Counted from the stretch's first letter, positions 33,122 through 44,958 are shown. The stretch is 64,000 nucleotides of DNA from Stropharia rugosoannulata (GCA_028532985.1 JANCIK010000009.1:868001-932000), one strand, 5' to 3'. Program-made: numbers and translations. Notes: generated from the sequence alone by a model not told the origin.

Positions 33122-33527
33122 TGGCGATGTATGAGGTGTCTACAGAAAGAATAACAGGAGATGGGGATGTATAATCGATGGGGCGGAGTGCTGGTGATGA
33201 TAATAACGCTTTCTTGAGGTCCTCCTGTGCAGCGCGCTGGTCTGGACCCCATTCAAATGGGTGGTCTTTCCGGAGTAGTTTGTTGAGGTGGTGTGCACGA
33301 TGTGCGAAGTTCTTGATGAATAACCTACAAACTCCCATGGTTCCGAGGAATGATCGTACATCTGATAGGTCCTTGCAGTCTCCCCAATTCGAAATGGCTG
33401 CTACACGTGTGATATCCGGTAAGCGTCCATCATAAGTACAACGGTGACCTAAAACAATAATTTCTGATGCGCAGAGAATAGACTTCAAACCAGAGAAGGT
33501 CCCTCCGCAGTATTTCATGCGCTGCAC
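32958..33527 (-). pseudogene. retrotransposon reverse-transcriptase thumb / RNase H start
   Basis: Contains VLGHRCTYDGRLPDITRVAA, SDVRSFLGTMGVCRLFIKNF (the RT connection segment), HPFEWGPDQRAAQEDLKKAL and VILSVDTSYIAIGHILSQ, the first RNase H motif. The frame shifts relative to the RT frame at about 33575 and again near 32990 going into the integrase frame. Confidence 0.85.
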
Positions 33528-34611
33528 AACGCGATTGAGCCCTTGGAAGTGCTCCCATACGAAGCGCCTAATTCCTGGATTTTCTGGAATTGTTTCAAGG
33601 TGCCATTATCGAGAATATAACGTGATGTGGGGCCACGGATGGGCACGTCGTCAATATATGGGATGGTAACTGTTGGGATTTCTGGACGTAAAATACAGGT
33701 AACATCGTCGTGAAAGATGGGGACTGAGTTTGTCCAACCCATAGGAAGTTTCGTGAGTCGGAGCGCACCAAATGGGGTCTGGAACGTTGTGAGGTCTCGC
33801 GATGACTCTGCTATGGCACGTTCATCATAACCAACATATAAGTCAAGTATTCCTCCGCATGCTCGGGCGGCGAAGTGTTCTGCAACCTGCTCTGTCGAGG
33901 GGGGAACACCTGAGTGCTGAATAGAGACTGCATTTAGTGGCTCCAGGGACTGTACGATCCGTAGAGAGGTGCCGTCCTTTTTGACTACACAGAACCAGCG
34001 TGACCGATATGAAGAATTGGATGGCTCAAAGACTCGGCGTCCATTTTGCGTTTAATTAGCTTGCAGACTTCGTCATAGATGCCTGGGGGAATGCGCATAT
34101 TTCCCATAACCCAAGGTGTATGTGGAACTGTGGCAATCTCAACTGGAGGGAAGAAGTCTTCACGAAAATGTCCGCGCTCGCTGTCGTCCCATGCGAAAGC
34201 ATCCTGGTGTAGGGTCATAAAATGGTGCATGAGGGCGCTCTTTTGGCCAGAGAAATGTGCCAGAGTGCTGCTTGTCGATGATATCATGGCGTTCAGATGT
34301 ATAGCGGCCAGTAGGTTGGAAAGGTGGTGGTTGGGTGCTGAGAGTGGGCATGTTCTCGAGGGGTCGCCCTGTATATTGCGTACTATGCGGAATTGTTCTG
34401 GGCTGCTTGTCTTGACAGGTCGGGTCTTCTTAGCTACTGGCTTGTACTTCTTCTTCGCAAATGTCGAAGCAATTTTGTTGTTGATTACTTGAGCATATAA
34501 ATGTCGAGAGATGGTGGCAGGGCGAGATGAGAATAGTGTCTGGGTGTCGAGAGTCGATTTAATTAAACTGTGGGTCAGATTGGGAGGTTTGCGCGATGTG
34601 GTGGATACCAA
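33515..34611 (-). pseudogene. retrotransposon reverse transcriptase, frameshifted
   Basis: The N-terminal RT part (34611-33985) includes VPHTPWVMGNMRIPPGIYDE and VCKLIKRKMDA. The frame then shifts by one base near 34010 and the palm continues to LPMGWTNSVPIFHDDV and the catalytic box PYIDDVPIRG (about 33650), a YIDD variant of YXDD as in other basidiomycete Ty3 elements. RT copies the element's RNA into DNA. At least two single-base shifts interrupt it. Confidence 0.87.
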
Positions 34612-34800
34612 AGGTCGATAAAAGAGGGATGATATAAATTGGGAATTTAATTTGAGATGGGGTGGAAGGGAATAGAGTCTGGATCACATGCTGAGAGATA
34701 TGAGTATGATAATTGAGACGAGGATTCTACGCGTTGATATGCATTTATATGAGGGAGTCCTTGTGCATCGAGGTGTATACAAAGCGCTAGGAGCTCGCCA

Positions 34801-36063
34801 TCATCGCCTAGATCCTCTATCCTCGAAAACCTCCACACGAGACTTGGTAATGCGCGGCTGGCCTCGTGGATGCGTAGGTATGGTGGCTGAGCGTCCTGAG
34901 TTTGGGTCCATAATTGTTATAGTTGTATCTTCGTTGGGGTATGTCCGGACTATGCTAGAGGTCAGTGTATCGAAAGGACGTCCCAATAAAATGTCGTATG
35001 CCGGTGCACGGATGATGTGGACTTGTAAATAGACTGTAATGTCGTTAAATCGAAAGGGAACGTTCCGAGCAAGGCCTAGTGACGCGTTGACAGTACCATT
35101 GGCTGACTGCATGTGCAGGATGACATTTGGGTCGTAAGAAATCCCTAGGTCATGGCATACACCTTCGGACATGGCAATTATTTGCGAGCCTTGGTCTAGT
35201 ACACATTCGACGTGCTGATTATTATCCACTAGCGGAAAGACGGATCGGAGGGATGATGACTCTGGTGCAACCTTGAGTGTCACTGAATCAATGTCTGGTG
35301 CTTGCCCGGGGCAGAGTGAGCGATAATATTCATCGTACTCATCCGGTACAACATATGCGCCAGGCGGGGGACTACGATGCTGACTGTTTGGTATAGCAAA
35401 TGTTGACGCGGCTGGAAAAGGTGTGGGCTCGTAGTTATTGCCCTCCTCTTGTATATATGCAAGCTGTGTTGCGTTGGGGTCCTTGAAGAGTCTCTTAGCG
35501 CTTGTGGCTTCGCGAACACGGTTTCGTACATCCGGGGAGATAGACAAAATGTCGCCTATCGTTGTGTCAAGAATGGGTGTGCTCAGGAGTCGGTCAAAGA
35601 CCTTGTCAGTCGTCGCTGGGTTATGAATTGGTGCCATGGTCTTGTATGCAGGTTCCTGCCTCCTTGGTGCGTCAGGAACTGCAGCAGGCGCGCCTACATT
35701 ACGCATGTGCGGCGGAGCATAGCTGGCATCTGGTACAGTACGGTAGGGATGCTCTGGGGTGGTATTACGAGGTGCGGGATTGGCTTGCGGCGTTGTCGAC
35801 CTGGTTGGGGAAGTGGGCATAGCTTGGGGTGCTGGTGGAGCTTCCTGAGGGATATTGGTTGGTGCTGAGTCGTGTTCGTCAACTTTGGCACCTGCGCGTG
35901 CCTTCTGTGCGCGTGTCTTGACCATGGGTGAGTAGTTAGGGTCCTTGCGTAATTTTAGATTAAATATTTCCGCTTCTAGAGATGCAATCCGCTCTGCATC
36001 TGTTAGCTGATAGGACATGTGCGAGTATTGACTATTGTTGGTATGAGAGACGTCGTAGAGCAT
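34801..36063 (-). pseudogene. retrotransposon protease region
   Basis: A 420-codon frame with a Pro/Thr-rich first half and a retropepsin-like domain. It has VECVLDQGSQIIAMSEGVCH, where the usual D-S/T-G active site reads D-Q-G, and APAYDILLGRPFD, the conserved ILLGR segment. The downstream frame (34838-34647, EDLGDDGELLALCI) continues the polyprotein after a one-base shift. Whether D-Q-G is active is unclear, but this variant is known to me from related fungal elements. Confidence 0.8.
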
Positions 36064-36223
36064 CGAAGATATTCCCTGCTGGTTGGGATTGCGCTTGTGC
36101 CATTCATCAAGCCGATCTTTGAGGTAGGTGCCTGGAATCTCCTAGGTACGAATGCTCCAGATGGTAGGACAATTTGACCGTCCTTGGTACTGCGCTTGCA
36201 CTTTCCGGCACGGATATATTCGT

Positions 36224-37093
36224 CTACAATGCTGCACTCACGTATAAAGTGATCCTGACCGCAAAACGCGCAGCCAGAAGGCCGTGAAGCATTGCTGGGG
36301 TTCCTGAGGGACGAGAACGATTGTTGGGTCCGTTATTGATAGCCTCGATGATTGTCTTCGAAAACTCCGAGAGTATGTTGCCAAGTTGCTCAACCTTCAC
36401 TGCTCCTGAGTCCACCGGAGCCGGTTGCGAATATCCCACAGGTAATGCGCCAGGGATCGCGACGAGAGAAGCAGGGGGTATAGTAGAGTAGTCACTGGGC
36501 ATAATACCCGCAAGTACGAAGCGTGCAGCCTCGTATACCTGCTCCAACGTGTAGGGATTGTTGAGGCGATGGTCGGGGTGCTTAATGTGAAGCCGTCCGC
36601 GTATAGCTTCCCAAAGTGCGGCGGGAATGCCACGGATAAATGCGTGGTACTGGTCGACGGTGCCGATGCGCTGCTTGTCCATGAGGTACTTAGAGATCGC
36701 TTGGAAGCGCAAGTGATACTCTGTGAGGTCAGACAGGGACCTAATACCCAAGCGCTGACGTTCTCCGATAAGTAGGTCTAGATCCCGCATATCATAGCGG
36801 TTGTCTTCGTCCGTGTAACTGGACATCAACGCGTCCTTGAAGTCCTTGAAGGTACTGAGTGCATTGGAATACTCTGGGACCGCTTCCCATAGGTCTGCAA
36901 GGTCGCTACTGACGTAGCTAGTCGTGTATTGCTTCTTCTCGTCTTCATTTGTAATGTTGCAACGCTTAAATAAAAATTCTAGCTGAGTGAAAAATCGAGG
37001 GAGCTCGTTGGGATGGCGTGGATCGAAGGTAGGTGCACCTCTGTCTCCACGGAGAGGCATGAGTGGATAATTAATTGCTGGGGCTGCTGACAT
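36224..37093 (-). pseudogene. retrotransposon Gag
   Basis: A 289-codon frame starting MSAAPAINYPLMPLRGDRGA, with the Ty3-type capsid features RFFTQLEFLFKRCNI, DLADLWEAV and SLSDLTEYHLRFQAISKYL. A zinc knuckle (CAFCGQDHFIREC, C-x2-C-x3-H-x4-C) follows at about 36240-36280 but in another frame, so Gag is shifted near 36290-36310. A second shift near 36145 leads into the protease frame. Confidence 0.85.
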
Positions 37094-37429
37094 GTTTGTC
37101 GACGAAGGTAGAGGTGGTGGGCTTGGTTGTTGGTTTAAGGGATCCGGGGTAGGTGTTGTGGGCGTCGGAGGGTGCTGGGATGGTGATACGGGCCCTGAAT
37201 ATGGCGAGGGAAGTTCGTAGTCTGGTGATACTGGTGTGTAGCGAAGATTGGTTCTTGGGAGGTTATTATGTCGAGCTAAGTGGTCGGGTACTGAAATAAA
37301 CAGGTCGAGGTCGTTTCCTAATTCCTGTTCGAGTGTCGGTGGCGATTGGAATATGTCAATGGTGAGTTCACGCTCTGTGCGACGGCGTAACCGGGGAGGC
37401 GTGATGGATGGCTGGAATTATTTAGAACC

Positions 37430-37446
37430 CCTCGCGGTGGGCTCCA
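37430..37446 (-). other. putative primer binding site
   Basis: On the minus strand, two bases inside the 5' LTR, TGGAGCCCACCGCGAGG begins with TGG, the complement of a tRNA CCA end. Position and start are right for a tRNA-primed LTR element. The tRNA species is not identified. Confidence 0.5.
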
Positions 37447-37448
37447 AA

Positions 37449-38368
37449 TGATGTGCTGACCACGCGCCGGCCGTGCCAAACACAAAAGAGTGTAAGATAG
37501 GTGCGCGGGGAAATCACGGGTGTGCAAGCGGTTCTGGTAGGCTCCGATCACGCCTGGTAAGTACAGTAAATGTGTGTTGTATTTTGTGGGTATGTAAAAT
37601 GGTATGGTATCTGTTGCTGGATCTTCAAGACGAGGTACGGCGACGAGGGCGAACGATGGCGGCGAAACGATATAGTGAGCACGGCGCTCCGGTATACGAG
37701 TGAGCACGGCGCTCCGGTATACGAGTGAGCACGATGCTCCAGGACTTGAGACGACGAGGGGGAGAATCACTTCTTATTTTTATGGGGGGAGTACATACAT
37801 GCTTTTATACTGGATGTAAATATAGGTAGTAATGAGGGAGTAGTAAGGAAATTTTAGTAGAATGAATATGAGAGAATGCCATAGAAAATATTACGAAGCA
37901 GGGGCAGTAAAATGAAGCTTAGAAATATGAGATGAAAAGAGGAGTGGTGGTTGTAATGGAACTTTGTAAGGAAAGGGGCGGTAAATGTGTAGTAAAATGT
38001 AATTAAAATATGTAAAACGGAGTGTACATGCCTAAAGATGATCGGAACATACCCCTTTAGTGGAGTGGGGCTGGGGGACACACAGAGCGGCCGCATTTTG
38101 TTGTATAAGTGCGTGTCCGCGGAGCGTGGGAGTTTTCCTGTTGTTGGTGCCGATGCTGTTTTTGTGGTGTTACCGTTGCGTTTTGCTGACTAGTGCTGCC
38201 GTAAGCCGATGTCGGACGGTGCGGCGGTGCTCGGAAATGGCGTGGAATGGAGAGTGGTATGGAGGAGGCCATAGGAATTTCTATATTCCGTGTGCGATGG
38301 TGCGGCATGTGTCGTGGGAATTATCCGTGTGAACATTTACAGAGGCTAGCGTGTGCGCGTGCGCATCA
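37449..38368 (-). repeat. long terminal repeat (5' LTR of the element)
   Basis: 920 bp, TGATG...CATCA, the upstream LTR in the direction of transcription. It carries five extra bases compared with the left LTR, at the four gap positions noted there, and is otherwise the same by eye. Confidence 0.95.
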
Positions 38369-39054
38369 CCGCGACAGTATCGGTGAATTCATCTCCTAGA
38401 TCGAGCCCGTTAACTATATAGTTGGAGAGGTAATTATTTAAGAGCCTATAAAGGAGCCGGAGCCGTATGTAACTGCCTGGAGTAATCTTGAATAGTAGTA
38501 AATCGAGAGACGTACCACTTTGTTCGATGTTTGGACGCTAGTACTTGTCTTGACATAAGGCTTTCCGGCTCCAATCCAAGTGTTTGAGCTTCAGGTATAT
38601 TAAGACGGTTAGACATACAGATAACAGATGGTCAGCCACTCGCTTGTGGACATGTATATACCTTCCTGTATCAACAATAACTTGACTATCTGTGAAATTT
38701 AATTGTAGCAATACTATCTGAGAAAGGACAATATGTCTGATCATGACTTACATGTCGTTGCTGGGCTACCGATGCCTACTGAAGCCAGATACGATATTGC
38801 CCCTTGATCCGTGACAGGAAAGCTCGCGCAGCCCACTAACATCTGAGCGCCTGCGCTGGTAATGGGAGGTACATTGAACTTGAGAGCCATGGAGCGTGCT
38901 TTGTCATGAAGGACTAGGTTAAGAATACCTGTATTGTTTATGCGCTTGGAGATAGCAGGGTTATAGGTGAGCGTGATATCCGATTATTGTCGGCCCCCAC
39001 AAACGAGGCAGAAATCGCCAAAATGGAGAGAAGTACTTGAATCATCATCATCAT
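38369..39054 (-). pseudogene. aspartic protease pseudogene, 5' part
   Basis: The 5' half of the split A1 protease. It starts at 39054 with a run of Met codons (MMMMIQVLLSILAISASFVG), a signal peptide. The propeptide region around ITL..AISKRINNTGI is shifted by one base near 38963. Next come GAISYLASVGIGSPATT, a 25-nt-type exon with IVDTG (first active site, about 38660), SNTWIGAGKPYVKTSTSVQT, and finally GEFTDTVAV at the insertion point. Intron positions match the intact paralogue at 39581-41369. CCGC at 38369-38372 is the right target duplication. Confidence 0.85.
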
Positions 39055-39580
39055 GGCACTTGTTTAAGACTGAAGTGGAAACGAGGCCCATTATTCTGCG
39101 CGCGCGTTTTTATACAAGATTTCAGCCCCATGTACCCCATTAGTGGTACACATGGGGATCACAATGTAGGCAATCATAGACCCAACAGACGGTTTTGGCC
39201 CGAGAGCGACGTGTCCAAGCGATGTTTTTGCCCAACTATGGAATTGTAACTTTGGCAGTTTCCCCGAGACTGTCAATTTTGTCAGTGAGCGTAGGCACTA
39301 ATATTTATCTATAAGGCATGGCTAACGCACTGTCACCACGGGTAGCTATCATGTAAGTCATGATAATTGGACAACTGCAAGGATTGCAAGTTGGACGAGT
39401 CAGGACTTCACGGCAAATTCCGCAGCAACCTGCATGGTTTTTCCCCTTTTGTTATGCATGTACATCGCCCATGGCACAATCACGATTAGAGATTCAACGA
39501 GCATTTGTGGTTCGAGAGTTAAATATATAAAGCAATAATGTCATAGATTTCCCTAATACAGAGAAAGTATGCACTTGATT

Positions 39581-41369
39581 TTAATTAGTAGTTGCATTTG
39601 TGAATGGTGTATTGGCTAATCCGACACGCTGGTTCCCCGAATCGAAGACACTATAGAAACGCTCAAGAAATGTATACCCGTTGATAAAGTCCAGACCCTC
39701 GCCGCTTGGTGATCCAATGTCATTGACAATCAGATATATAGAACCAGCAATGCCTCCGATGGCTGAATTCAATGAACGCGGCCAAATTTGGGCATTTGCT
39801 GTTAATTCAAATTGCGTCTGAAGCGTGTGGGTTAGTTCATAAGGGTCTCATATTACAATAGAGTAGAACATAATTGCATACCCCGGCGGTTACAAAAAAT
39901 AAGCTTTGCAAATTTGCAAATTGCGCCGATGTAATGCGAAGGAGACCAGTTGTGCTATCAAGAACGCCACCCGTTAATGATTGGTATTTCTGAAAGGCAT
40001 TCGTCGCTATCAGAATAAGAGTCGTGCCTGATGCAAATGAGCAGATCAGCAACGACAGTTGGGCGAGGCTACAAGCGACTTACCGGTATCGACTATACCA
40101 GCTGTCGTGGATAAAATCGTTGTAGATGTACCGTACCTAATGGATTGATTGATACCCCAAAATTCATTTGCAGGGGAGGTAGTTGTTATAGGGCTAGTAT
40201 ACGTAAGTAGCACAATGACGAGACGTTGAATCAGATGCTTGTCAGATTGACCCAAGTTAGAAATTATCTTACCTAAAGGATAAGGAACCGGTGAATTTCG
40301 AAGTATCGATCCCGCCTATAATGTAGTACACTGTTCAATACACACTCGAACGTTAAGCGTGAGGCCTTACCCCAAGTTATCTCTCCGTTGACCTCCGTGT
40401 CAACATTTGCGATAGGTTCGAATGAAATTGAAACACCATGTAGCGGGATAATACCCTTTGAAAACAGGTTATCGGTAACAGTCGGGATTAGAGTACTGGT
40501 TGCAGGCGACAGTGTGTCTATGGTAAGTCCCACTGGTCCTATACTGAACACAATAAGTCAGTTCAATATTCCTGGATCTTCTGCAGAATCATTCTCAGGC
40601 ACCTACCCCAAGATGCCATCAACGCCTGCAAAACCATTTGAGACTGAAGCCACTCCAATAGATTGTCCGGGAATGACCAGACCTGAGGCTACTGTCACAG
40701 TATCTGTAAACTCGGTTCCTGAAAGTATGTGGGATAAGTAGCTCTGGAGATGTTAAGGACAAATTTCTAACCTGAAAATGCGCCAGAGCCATATGCAACA
40801 GACTCGCCACAGAGAAATTAGCTACGTGTTTACTTTATGATCACAGTGAGTTATGAATACATACTACTTTGTTTGATGTCTGGACGCTCGTACTTGTCTT
40901 CACATACGGCTGCGTTGCCCCGACCCATGTATTCGAGCTTTAGGTAGAGGTTATTAAACCAAGTATATAGCCACCGGCAGACTGGAATATTTACCTTCCT
41001 GTGTCAACAATGAGATCATCTATTAAGAGGTCAGAAATTACAATTTGCCATCGTCAGCGTCAAAGACACACAGAAAGTTGGTGGACTTCCGACTCCTACA
41101 GAGGCGACGTAATCAACAACTTCGTTGTCAACAAGCATGTTGACGCAGCCCGCCGCGGTCAAGGCTATATCGCTGTTTGGAGCAGTCATCTTCAAGGTTT
41201 GAGCGCGATTTTGATCACGCTGGACGACTTTGCGGATTCCCGTAGTATTGAGGCGTCGAGCAATCGGCAAAGTTATTGGCGAGCTTCGAATTTGGACATG
41301 ACTGCCTACTGCAGACGATGCTGCAGCAAGAGCGATGGCAAGGGTAATGAGATCTGAGAATCGGAGCAT
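39581..41369 (-). CDS. secreted pepsin-type aspartic protease (polyporopepsin-like)
   Basis: Multi-exon gene, start 41369, stop 39581-39583. It has a signal peptide (MLRFSDLITLAIALAAASSA), a propeptide with SSPITLPIARRLNTTGIRKV, and the mature domain from about GCVNMLVDNEVVDYVASVGVG. The first active site is DLIVDTGSSNTWVGATQPYV, assembled from a 25-nt exon (40995-41019) and its neighbour. Then GFAGVDGILGIGPVGLTIDT, TEVNGEITWGG, the second site GIVDTGTTLILIATNAFQKY, and the C-terminus GSIYLIVNDIGSPSGEGLDF ... NATTN. Both catalytic Asp are present and no break is seen. Such enzymes are secreted acid proteases of wood- and litter-decay fungi. It is next to, and probably the source of, the broken copy. 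Confidence 0.9.
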
Positions 41370-42392
41370 CCTATGGATAAGTTGACCTAGAGCGTGAGGT
41401 GAACGCCTTCATATCCTATGTGACGATTTTCAAATTTCAAGGAACACTGAAAAGTTAAAAATAGCGGGGCGTACCTTGCAAGCTACCGTGGCCATGATAA
41501 AGTGTTAATAATAGCATGGCTATTTCATGTTATAGCCAGGCTTGAGCCAGGCACTTACTGATATAGCCAAATGTCTCAGTTTCACCTTGATAGATCCTCC
41601 TTGCAGGCAGGCCTCACGGACGTCTAAGGGTTATTTTAGTCAGGCCTTATAATGACAAGAGAATGGCCTTCACCACAGATTCCAGTGAGCTCGATTAAGC
41701 TTGTAGAACGCATTTTGAGCCAAGTCTGCCCCGCTTAGCGATATCTTTGCATAGGATTTTGTTACCAAGTATGTACCATCCACAAAAATGGAAAAGGCGG
41801 GTAATTTATATAATTGTCGCCCATGACGGACATGCCCCCAGAATATGAAGAAGCTCTGTGTGAGATGGCCGTGGCCGTTATGATAGAGAAGCACGCAACA
41901 TGTATTAGTGTCAAGACTGCGATGTCTTTGGAGAGTGGTGATGCAGGCACCACAACTGTAAAATAGCCTCCAGGCCGCGGTGATTCTGCTTTTATCAAAG
42001 TCGAAGTTTCATGAAGAGCTTTCTGACATATTACTCCGCCTCGTGCAAAAAAGGTAATATTGCTAAGGGAGCACCGAAGATTAAGGCAAAGTTTGGCGTC
42101 AAGCTCAAGTCAAGACGGACATCCACCGTGATGCGAATTGGGAGGAGGATTAATTCGCTACATGCAATTCATTGACTGGTTGTAACAAACAATATCACGA
42201 TGCACTTGACGATTGACGTTGCCGTTAGAGGCTAAGAGTAAAGCCTGAAATGTAGTAGCCATGACAAAATAACGTTGACGTATTATTATGCTTTTCGCTG
42301 ATTAAAGGCGGAAAGAGACAGGAAGAAGCTTTTTTGGATCGAGGACACACCACGCGCGTAAATCTGGTTGGTATACATCTACGAGGAATGGT
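41370..42392. other. intergenic region
   Basis: About 1 kb. Minus-strand frames at 41670-41998 have no motif I recognise. This is the right border of the accessory island. Confidence 0.4.
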
Positions 42393-44958
42393 TTAGTCGG
42401 CTTCAGCCAACGCTAAAAGTATGGGGCGTACCAGATCGTCATAAATAATAGCAGGAACTTTTTTGTCGCAGAGACTCGATCCGGGGTGAACCTTGATGAT
42501 CTGCAAAAATGGACACATGAGACCGCCAAACGAATAATAGGAAGAAATAATTCGCACCGTTTGGCCCATTGTCTGCTTGTAAGTCCCGTCAGGTTGAAGA
42601 AACGCTGAATTACCAGCAAGTCCGTGCCCAAGACTCTTAATGACGGGCTCGTCCTCGTCCTTGGCTGATACGTTCGGGTCAATCTGAACCTTCTTGCATG
42701 TCATAACTAACTGTTCTCTGATGTCCCGTGCCTCGAGGAAAGTCCGCTCATTTAGAAAGTGCTTTTTGCACCACTCCCGCCTGGCGTGTTTGTTCTCCGA
42801 AGCGGCAATCTCGCGGTAGGACTTGACAGCATTGAGAATCGTCAGATGATCACCGCTAGGGTGTCGAAACTTGCGCCGTGCGTCAGCGACGGCGTCACGC
42901 TTATCACTGATATCGAGAAAGAGCTTCGACGAGGCTGAAAGGACAGATACGATGTCTAGGATCTCGTTGGTGCAGCCGTACTGCTTCGAAGAAACGACGG
43001 CACAGGCATATTGAGGTTCTAAAGGGAAGCAGGCCATTTGACGACCGACTGGCGTTAGCTTTTGGTTCTGATCAATGGCACCTAGGAGCCACAATGTTTT
43101 GAGCGCGGACGCGACTTCAGGTGATACGGTTAGCTTTGTAACTATACAAATAAAAAAGAAGCTTACTAGTATCGTAATCCGGTTTGTCCATGAGATCCAG
43201 TTCTTCCAAGTTCTGTCCCAGAGTCTTCAAATTCAGAATGCTGGCCGTAAGACTACATCTCAGTATCTCAGGCTCCCCCGAAATCGCCATGTTATTGAAT
43301 GCGTCTTCTGTGTAGAGACGGAAGCACACTCCGCTGCCTTCACGGCCAGCGCGACCGGCACGTTGCATGGCGGACGATTTGGTAATATCTCTGGTCAAAA
43401 GAGTATCAAAACCTGGGGCCTGTGAGTGCGCATATATCATACAATCGGTCTTGGAGCCTCACCTCCGCCCGAAATTCGAGCAAGATACTGCTTTTCTTTG
43501 CATTTACCTGTATCAATAACGTATTTGATACCGGGTATCGTGATAGACGTTTCAGCGATGTTTGTTGCTAAAATACACTTGCGGGTATTGGGAGGCGGAG
43601 GGTTAAACGCCTTGTTATTCTGTGAATGGTCTTGGGCGGCAAACATGCTGCATGTAAGAACCTACAATGACGGTTAGAAAAATACTGCTGACGAAGGGAA
43701 CAGACTGACAGCAGGTTTATCGATGGGAAGCTGCTTAGCGTACATATCTATTGATTTTTGCAGACTCTCGATGTCTTCTTGCCCAGGTAGAAATATCAGC
43801 ACGTCCCCCATTGGTTGGTCTGTATGTATCTGAAAGAAGGTTCTCATGGCTGATTCGGTGTAGTCTAGTTGACTCTTGGCTGCATGATATATTTTGACAG
43901 GATGCTGACGACCCTTCACATAAATAATTTTTGCGCTGGATAGGCTGTCAATGGGGATACGAGAATCTTTATATGCTACATACTCGTCGTAGAACTTGCT
44001 GAATTTTTCTGCATTGAGCGTGGCGCTCATAATGACAATTTTGAGCGGGTTTGTAGAATTAGTAGTCCCCTTGCCTTTCTCATCTTTGGGCCGGTTTCGC
44101 ATCTTTTGGATTGTTTTGAGATTGGCGATAAGCAGGTCCGTACGTAATGTCCGCTCATGGGCTTCGTCGACAATGACTATGCTATAAGCACTAAGCAAGG
44201 GATCCGACATAAGCTCTCGAACGATCATTCCATCTGTGAGATATTTAATTCTTGTTGACTCGGACGATTTCTCGTCGAAACGCACAGCGTATCCGACGAG
44301 GTCGCCTACAGGCGTGCTTTGCTCGGCAGCAACACGGTGTGCAAGGGAGGTAGCGGCGACCTTCCGCGGTTGTGTGACAGCGATCATGCCATTTCTCGCA
44401 AGTCCAGATTCGAGAATGTATTGTGGTACCTCTGGTTAACATCAGCACACAAAATTAACATAACACGCGATATACACACGAGTAGTTTTCCCTGACCCAG
44501 TTTCTCCAAGCAATATAGTGACGTCGTTTTTGCGAATTTCTTCCACCAATGCATCTCTTCCTGGATTCACATGAGATAGGCTCGATATATTCAGGAGCCG
44601 TGCCTTCAGACGGACCTTTAGCAATAGGAAGGTGAATTCTTTGCTCTTGAATGAGTTTCGATTTCGGAGTCAGAGATATTGAAGCACGCGATTGACTGGG
44701 TCCAGGTCTATTAACTTGCGGCGAATCATGACCATTGATGGAATGGCGACGCCTCTTCTGTTTGTGGCCGTTAGTCGTGTGTTCATAATGCCCATTGACA
44801 GGCGTTCCCTTCCGCTTCAGGTCTTGTTTTGCTCCATCGTCATCGCTAACATCCGTCCAGGGCATTGATTTGGATGGTTTATTGTGCTTGTGGGTCTTCA
44901 GTCCATAATACGATGGCTGCCTGACCGTGTGTATTGACTTCTGAACCGCAGTCGGCAT
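42393..44958 (-). CDS. DEAH-box ATP-dependent RNA helicase (Dhr2/DHX33-like)
   Basis: Multi-exon gene, start 44958 ([20 protein letters not shown]), stop at 42393. A basic, low-complexity N-terminus leads, across an intron, to [13 protein letters not shown], then Walker [20 protein letters not shown] (across a splice), [20 protein letters not shown] box [12 protein letters not shown], motif [29 protein letters not shown], and [20 protein letters not shown] (motif VI). The winged-helix/ratchet region ([20 protein letters not shown]) and OB-fold ([14 protein letters not shown] ... [19 protein letters not shown]) follow. The short N-terminus and total size of about 730 aa fit Dhr2/DHX33 (rRNA processing) better than the larger splicing helicases, though this assignment is by inspection. 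Confidence 0.88.

Larger units (their letters stand above)
29882..38368 (-). mobile_element. LTR retrotransposon, Ty3/gypsy type, inserted in a protease gene
   Basis: An 8487-bp element bounded by near-identical direct repeats (29882-30796, 915 bp; 37449-38368, 920 bp), each beginning TGATG and ending CATCA. Genes run on the minus strand: Gag, zinc knuckle, retropepsin, reverse transcriptase, RNase H and integrase in the Ty3 order (integrase after RNase H). A primer-binding-site candidate lies next to the right LTR, which is therefore the 5' LTR. The coding part is broken by many single-base frameshifts, so this copy as read is not autonomous. LTR similarity of about 99.5 % points to a young insertion. 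It lies in the same orientation as the protease gene it splits. Confidence 0.95.

Noticed and set aside
29882..38368. Two separate solo LTR insertions
   Set aside because: The internal sequence encodes Gag to integrase in order, one target duplication flanks the pair, and a primer-site candidate lies inside the 5' LTR.
41670..41998. Minus-strand frames beyond the intact protease
   Set aside because: No motif; a possible relic but nothing to anchor it.
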